Positions 58,318 to 64,000 of a stretch of DNA of 64,000 bases are shown piece by piece (within the stretch, counting starts at the first letter, position 1; each line of letters starts with the position of its first letter). The DNA comes from Anaeramoeba flamelloides (taxonomy: Eukaryota; Metamonada; Anaeramoebidae). The notes below the pieces were generated by a model. The model was not told the origin of the DNA. It worked only from the letters and a program-made list of their open reading frames with translations, and did not search any database. The DNA is taken from NCBI GenBank assembly GCA_027625915.1, contig JANTQA010000075.1, forward strand, positions 930,001-994,000, in the 5' to 3' direction. The position numbers and the translations under genes are program-made.

Positions 58318-58771
58318 TGAGAGAAAAATGTTGGACAGAGAAAAATAGTCAGACAGCAATTTTAATTGGGAACATTACTGAAAATGATTTTTAATTTCAA
58401 TCGTTTGTGAAATAACCAAAGAAAATAACAATAATCAACTCATTAGAATAACAATATATGTGATTCTATTTTTCAAAACCTTATTTTTTATAATCTAAAG
58501 CAAGTTTAAAAAGTACAATTTTCAGGATTAATAGTAAACTTTACTAGAACTTGGATTTTTGTTAAAATAGCATGATCTACTTTGGTTATCAACCATTCAA
58601 ATGAGTATTCTACACAAACCACAGATTAATTAACTTGTAACACATTTAAACCTCGATTTATATAAAATTCACCTAGTTATCAATAGGATTTGATTTTCAA
58701 TTTTACTGATGTTCCCAAAAATAAATGGTTTCCAATCATTTTTCTGTGTCCAATATTTTTCTGTCAACAGT
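58318..58771 (-). mobile_element. TIR element R4, second copy
   Basis: This is the inverted counterpart of 30980-31437. It starts TTGAGAGAAAAATGTTGGAC and has the complement near 58745-58771 with several mismatches. Long inner blocks agree (gatttttaatttcaatcgtt, gcatgatctacttt). It lies immediately right of the previous MITE. Confidence 0.85.
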
Positions 58772-59413
58772 TAATGTGTGTTCATGTCGAAATAACGTTT
58801 TTGTTTGATATTTTTTAAGGTCCCGATGAATCAGATTGATTTTAACATGAAATGTAATAACAAACCTGTTTTCACAAAGATTCAATTTAGCTGAGTAAGT
58901 GAACTTATTTATCAACTTTCAGAAACATGAGAAATCATTTTAAAATAAAGTTTTCTTTTTGTTCAATTAAATTTTCATTACAATGATCTTGATCCTTTTC
59001 TCAGTTCGAATTCTTGGATTTGAGAATTGACAAATAAAAACACACTTTGGAAAATAAATCAGTAAAAAGATCTCTTTGTAAAACTCAAGTCTTATAATTA
59101 AACAAAGCATCTCATCAGTATTCACAAATTTCACAATTGTTGTCTCTTTTTATTTGAAAGATCAATTAGTCACAGGTTTTAGGCAAAGGAATTTTTAAAT
59201 TTCAAAAGAAAATTTTTTTTTTAACAAAACACGTTTTTTACTTAAAAATTAAAAAATAGTAACTCAGAATTCAAAGAAACAAAATGGCACACAACACATC
59301 TTTCAGATTGGTTTTAGTTGTACCAAAGTTGTTGTTGAAAAAATTTATTCATTTTTTGATTTTTTACTTTGATCGCATTTGAATAATTATTAAATAAACA
59401 ACCAACAAAACTT
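58772..59413. promoter_or_regulatory. Likely promoter region of the bZIP gene
   Basis: AT-rich upstream region; no specific motif was identified. Confidence 0.3.
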
Positions 59414-60994
59414 ATGACCAATTTCTTTGATTTAAATAATAGTCTTGATTTAGATTTTGATTTGAATCAAACAGATCTTCAAATGGACAATTCCTTCTTT
59501 GGAAGTGATCTACTTTCTACGATTGACGACGAATCTCTAGACACGGAAGTCTTACTTTCTTTACAAGAAGACTTCAATGTAGACAATCAGAAATCACCTC
59601 TTGACACCCAACCATTTTTTCAGGAGGAAGTTGACGAAGGCAATATTTCAAAAGAGATTAAAGACCTAACGCACATTGAAATTGCAAACTCACAAAGTAG
59701 CAATAATAACATGGAAATAAAAGCCCAAAAAAAAACAAAAACCAAACCAAATTCAAAAACCAAAACCAAAACCAAAAAAAAAAACAAAACCAAAACCAAA
59801 ACCAAAACCAAAACCAAAAACAAAACAAAAACAAAAAATGTTACCAACAAAGAAACAAAAAAAGAAATAACTATAAAAAAAAATCCAAAAAATAAAGGTA
59901 TTATCATTCAAATTAAAAAATGCAGAAAAAGGACGCTCAGTGATCGAAACCCTTTAAATGGAAATGGCAAGTTTTGTGTTAACACGCAACCCATTTGGGT
60001 TGAAAACAGAATGGGCGAAAAAGTCAATCTGTTGGCAGTAATGAACAAATACGAGTTTAACTTATTGACAGAAGAACAAAAAAAGAAAAGAAAACTGTTA
60101 AAAAACAGGATCAGTGCCGAAGAAAGCCGACTAAGGGCTCGCCAAAGATTAGGGGGCTTACAAACAAAAGTTGAAACTTTAATTACAAGAAACAAAAAAT
60201 TAAATCGTGTGATTCATAAAATCCAAGATGAAAAGGAAGAAATGAGAAAAGAAATTGAGCTTCTACGAACCAAACTCGGTAACCAATCTCAACGAAAGCA
60301 TAAACATATTTCTTACGAGCCCATTACCAAAATTAAAAGAACAAACACACACCCAGCAACAACCGAGCCATTTAATAACAAGGCTACATATACCAACGAT
60401 ATGATAAATTCAAATCCAAATCCAAATCAAAATCCAAATTCAAATTTAAACTCAAACCTAAATACCTCAAAGCTTTTCTCAAAAGTCTGTAATTCCACAT
60501 ATGAACTGTTTTCTGATTTAACTTCAATAAACCACCAATTGTCTGACTCTAAATTTTCCATTTTCGAACAAGAAAAAGACAACAGAATTGAGAACGGAAA
60601 TTCTAGTTTAAATGAAAGCCAATTTGGTGGGATGAATTCCCAACAAACTGGCTTTTCATTATTCATAATTCTATTAATCTTTGGATTATTTTTCCAAACA
60701 AATTTCTCAAATTTCCCCAGTAATAATAACAACCCAAATCAAAATTTATTGGACAATCTTTCACCTTCATCAACAAGTGCAAGAAAAGTGTTAACAGCAA
60801 CGAACAACCAATTTAGTATTAATTTTGATCCAGAATATGACAACTTGGATTTCCAAAAAGATGGCGCGCAATTAATATTCAACAAGCATTACCCATCAAT
60901 AGCAGCCAATTATAATTTGCATAACCATACTAATTATGAAATTTGTATCGAATATAACCCCAAATACCTTTATAAAAGTTCGGCTTGGGTGTAA
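59414..60994 (+). CDS. Membrane-anchored bZIP transcription factor (ATF6/CREB3-like layout)
   Basis: A single exon encodes 526 residues. The N-terminus (1-75) is acidic with Leu/Phe, like an activation domain. A Lys-Thr repeat (about 108-140) follows. The bZIP region lies at about 218-290: basic region KNRISAEESRLRARQR fits N-X7-R, followed by a zipper with regular hydrophobic heptads (LGGLQTKVETLI...LNRVI...EKEEM). A single hydrophobic segment, GFSLFIILLIFGLFFQ (about 411-427), then about 95 residues that include RKVL (about 457-460), which fits the RXXL site-1 protease motif. This order is that of ATF6/CREB3-type factors, which sit in the ER membrane and are released by intramembrane proteolysis under stress. 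The luminal part is much shorter than in ATF6. The layout is seen; the ER and proteolysis role is inferred. The start is the first ATG, with no alternative upstream. Confidence 0.88.
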   Translation: MTNFFDLNNSLDLDFDLNQTDLQMDNSFFGSDLLSTIDDESLDTEVLLSLQEDFNVDNQKSPLDTQPFFQEEVDEGNISKEIKDLTHIEIANSQSSNNNMEIKAQKKTKTKPNSKTKTKTKKKNKTKTKTKTKTKNKTKTKNVTNKETKKEITIKKNPKNKGIIIQIKKCRKRTLSDRNPLNGNGKFCVNTQPIWVENRMGEKVNLLAVMNKYEFNLLTEEQKKKRKLLKNRISAEESRLRARQRLGGLQTKVETLITRNKKLNRVIHKIQDEKEEMRKEIELLRTKLGNQSQRKHKHISYEPITKIKRTNTHPATTEPFNNKATYTNDMINSNPNPNQNPNSNLNSNLNTSKLFSKVCNSTYELFSDLTSINHQLSDSKFSIFEQEKDNRIENGNSSLNESQFGGMNSQQTGFSLFIILLIFGLFFQTNFSNFPSNNNNPNQNLLDNLSPSSTSARKVLTATNNQFSINFDPEYDNLDFQKDGAQLIFNKHYPSIAANYNLHNHTNYEICIEYNPKYLYKSSAWV

Positions 60995-61414
60995 TAAAAA
61001 ATCTTTTATAAAGAATATACCTATACATACATACTTGTTTAATATACTTGTTTAATATTTATTTATTGTTAGATTAATGCCTTGATTTTAAAAAGAATTT
61101 TATTTAAATTTAATTACCGTTAATAATATCAAAATATATAAATAAAAATCTATTTTAATTTTATATTTTCTGACTTTTTTAAATTTTTATTTTACATCTG
61201 AGATTATTTATTTCTGTCAACTTTTATATGAAATATTGAAATGACAAAATAGTGTTCAGGATAATAGACTGTTGAATGTTCATATAAATCTAATTAACAA
61301 GCTTTCTTTAAAGTAAAAATACAAAAGTTTATATTTGTTTCTTATGAAGATTTTTATATTTCTTCATTTAAACTTATCCCAAATCGTTGAGGAACAATTT
61401 TTTTTCAAGTTTAA
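60995..61414. other. 3' flank of the bZIP gene
   Basis: AT-rich; nothing further recognised. Confidence 0.4.
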
Positions 61415-62162
61415 GGGATTAGCGTCACCATCGATGTCTCTATAATCAAAGTGTGTGGTAATTGGGTACAAATGATATTAGTGCACTATGGCTTGATTAG
61501 GTCTAAAAAATCTATTATAAATCCTATTGCACAATAAATTATTACATTTTTTACTAATGATCACTATTAAAAAAGTTTCATTTTGGAAAATTTTTTTTTA
61601 ATTCCTTTTCCAAATCTAAAAATAGAAATCCAAAATAAAGTATTCTGGTATTTAATAATTTAGATTTAGAACTTCCAAAAGTAACTATTTTAAGAATTTT
61701 TGAATTTCAAAGATTAACTCAATAATTATCAACATAAAAGCACAAAGACTGATTAGTTTTGTTTGCTTTTGATAAAAATACTTGTATCATTAATATATTC
61801 CTATGATTTGAGAAATAATTTGTCAAAAACATTTATTCGTTAATTGTTTAATTTTTTAAAAAAAAACGAATTTTTTAGTAACTAATCTACATATCGCCAC
61901 AAATTTAAGAAAGATATTTTGAAACTTTGTAGTCTGAATATTGATAATTCAACCTTTAAATTTATGGCGAAATGCAGATTTTATTCTGAAATTGCTGGGG
62001 TTTTTACTAATATATAGATCATTTTTAATTGATGGGATCAACAAATATTATTACTTGACTAATCAATTTTTTAGAGTCATTTGAACCATGTAGCACTAAT
62101 GTGGTTAGGTCCAATAAAAACATACTTTGATCCTAGGCTTCTCCTTGATAGACGCTAATCCA
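61415..62162 (+). mobile_element. 748-bp TTAA-flanked TIR element R9
   Basis: TTAA abuts both ends (61411-61414 and 62163-62166). The terminal repeat GGGATTAGCGTC is matched by GACGCTAATCCA at the right end (one mismatch at the very tip), and weaker similarity extends about 80 bp inward (atcaaagt.tgt, attagtgc). A central imperfect hairpin pairs 61886-61910 with 61955-61980. No transposase is encoded. A related fragment lies at 42640-42960. Confidence 0.85.
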
Positions 62163-62619
62163 TTAAATAATGTACTTTCAGATACTTTTTTTTTTTTAGC
62201 ATTTTTTTCTTCATTTTTTTCTTCATTTGAATTTTAACCAGAAAAAATTCACAACATTTTCTTTGACTGGAAACACCTCTTTTTCTTTTGTGAACATAAG
62301 CTAGTTGATAAAACTCAAAAGTTGAGAAGCTTCCTAATTATTTTCTGAAAAATGTTTTGTTATTGGAAAATTTTTTTGTATCAATATTTGAGGTATTTTT
62401 TTGGTTTTTAGGTTATGATTATTTGTAGATGACAATGAGTTTGTTTTTTGAGTTTAGTTCTTTTCTTTCCTTTTCACTTCAAATACATCCTTTTACTTCC
62501 TTTCTTGTTTTTTTTTTTTTTTTTTTTGAATACCAGCAGTTGTTGTTTACTGATAGTGTTTGGTAAAATGTTTACTTTCAAATTATTTTATTTTATTTAT
62601 GATCTCGTAATTGAAATTT

Positions 62620-62621
<2 letters not shown>

Positions 62622-62650
<29 letters not shown>
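62622..62650. repeat. (AT)n microsatellite
   Basis: About 14 AT units followed by a short GT stretch. Confidence 0.95.
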
Positions 62651-62653
<3 letters not shown>

Positions 62654-63111
62654 CGTGTGTATTTTATTTGATCATTTTTAACAGGTCATTTATTTGTTCA
62701 GTGTAAATTGAAAATTAAGAAAATTTTAATCTTGCAATTATAAAAAAAAATAATATGACAAAAGGAGAAATCAGAACCAAAATTTATTAGTCAAATAACA
62801 AAATATTTGTGAATTGGTATTTTCTTAAAATAAATCCCAAAAAAATTGAGCAAAAGAATTTTTGATTTTTTCTTAAAAATTACTTGATTTTTATAATAGG
62901 AACATCAAAATTATTAATTTTTTTAATATTGGAAATGTTACCCAAATTAAGTCCAACATTATACACAACTTTGATTTTTTTTTCGTTTAAATTAATTATA
63001 ATCATAAAAAAAATTAAAAAAAGAAAATTATTAATTGAATACTACATTATTTTAGAAATAATATTCCATTAGATACAGAGATTTTTCAACTTAAAACCAA
63101 GATAAATTATA

Positions 63112-63250
<139 letters not shown>

Positions 63251-64000
63251 TAGTCTTTTTTAAAAAACAACAAACCTGATTGTAAAAGGGGTACAATTCT
63301 TGAAGAATAATTTTTTATATTTAAAGTAGATTATTTAAATATGTGTATTTAAGAGGAAATTAAAATTTCAAATTCCTCACACATTTAAAATTATCCAAAG
63401 AATTACAATAATAGAATTTCATTCTAATTGAAAATAATTTTGATTTTTGTAAAATATGAAAATCATTTTTTCATCTTTTTTTTTTTATTTGTTTTTATTT
63501 CTTTTTCTGTTTTGAATAACTCAACTTAAATCTAATATCAACCATTCAAAAATATATAGAATAAATAATATCAGTTACATAATTTAAAAAATGACCTAAG
63601 TTAAATTATTTGATGGTCACTAACTTTTTGATTAATCAATAATTGTAAATAGATTTTAAAAAAATTTACCAGTTCATATTTTTTTGTTCGCCAATCTCCA
63701 AAAATTTTAAAACTGCCTTGATAAAATAGTATAAATAAAAATTTATTTTTTTTGTTTTGTGAGTTGTAATTTAAAAAAAATTGTTCACATTCTAATTAGT
63801 AGAATGGTTCTAATTTTGTATTTCTTCGAGAATTTATTAAATTAGATTTTTCAAAAATTGAATTCTGTTGTGTCAAAAATTTGTAAAAGTGAGCTTCTAA
63901 AAGTCGAAAATTCTTGGTTGAAGGGTCTATTCATTTATCTTGGATTGGCTTAATATTCAAGAAACGGCTTAAAACCAAAAAAAAAAAGGATTGTGTGATT

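Noticed and set aside
59620-60195. Minus-strand frames opposite the bZIP gene
   Set aside because: Mirror products of the KT repeat and zipper; no family similarity.

Overview
The window is strongly AT-rich eukaryotic nuclear DNA with short spliceosomal introns (GT...AG), long homopolymer runs, microsatellites and proteins full of simple-sequence tracts (KT, KE, N, Q, NM and SE/SD repeats). The gene set is a two-pore channel, an Rh ammonium channel, a Pho80-type cyclin, a GATAD1-like GATA/BAH factor, a membrane-anchored bZIP factor, a Sec23/24-zinc-finger plus vWA protein and a C2 protein. It fits a free-living amoeboid protist. The style of the simple repeats recalls Anaeramoeba, but that assignment is an inference, not a proof. 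No prokaryotic operon, CRISPR array, rRNA or intact tRNA was found.

Layout: 1-2741 holds dispersed repeats. 2742-5818 (minus) is a two-pore channel whose N-terminus is separated from the body by a one-base homopolymer frame change. 5819-10840 is non-coding with one TIR element. 10841-15268 is a complete-looking but decayed TTAA-flanked DNA transposon (Kolobok/Mutator-like DDE transposase), itself hit by a 197-bp TA-flanked MITE. 15951-17282 is a three-exon C2 gene. 17283-24592 is non-coding with several TIR elements. 24593-26023 is a GATAD1-like gene. 26024-29450 holds a dead Tc1/mariner element and a TTAA-flanked MITE. 29451-32751 (minus) is a Pho80-type cyclin with a 1.9-kb intron. 38564-41366 is a three-exon vWA/zinc-finger gene. 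46310-56428 is a five-exon Rh gene with a 42-nt exon and two introns of about 4 kb. 59414-60994 is a membrane-anchored bZIP gene. 60995-64000 holds a 748-bp TTAA-flanked element and a long CA microsatellite.

The genes do not form one pathway. Two are membrane transport genes (endolysosomal channel, ammonia channel), two are probable transcription/chromatin factors, one is a cyclin, and two are probable membrane or trafficking proteins. The unifying theme is load from DNA transposons: at least eight TIR families occur, several in two or three copies. Four elements start or end at TTAA and share TTAAGG-like termini with the autonomous element, suggesting one transposase superfamily mobilised them. 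Two of the three long introns contain a clear TIR element of a family with other copies in the window. The third contains an unrelated TIR element with a tRNA-like remnant. The short introns (87-266 nt) contain none.

All gene models were assembled by eye from splice signals, reading phase and protein-family alignment from memory. Repeat borders are approximate unless a target duplication is stated.
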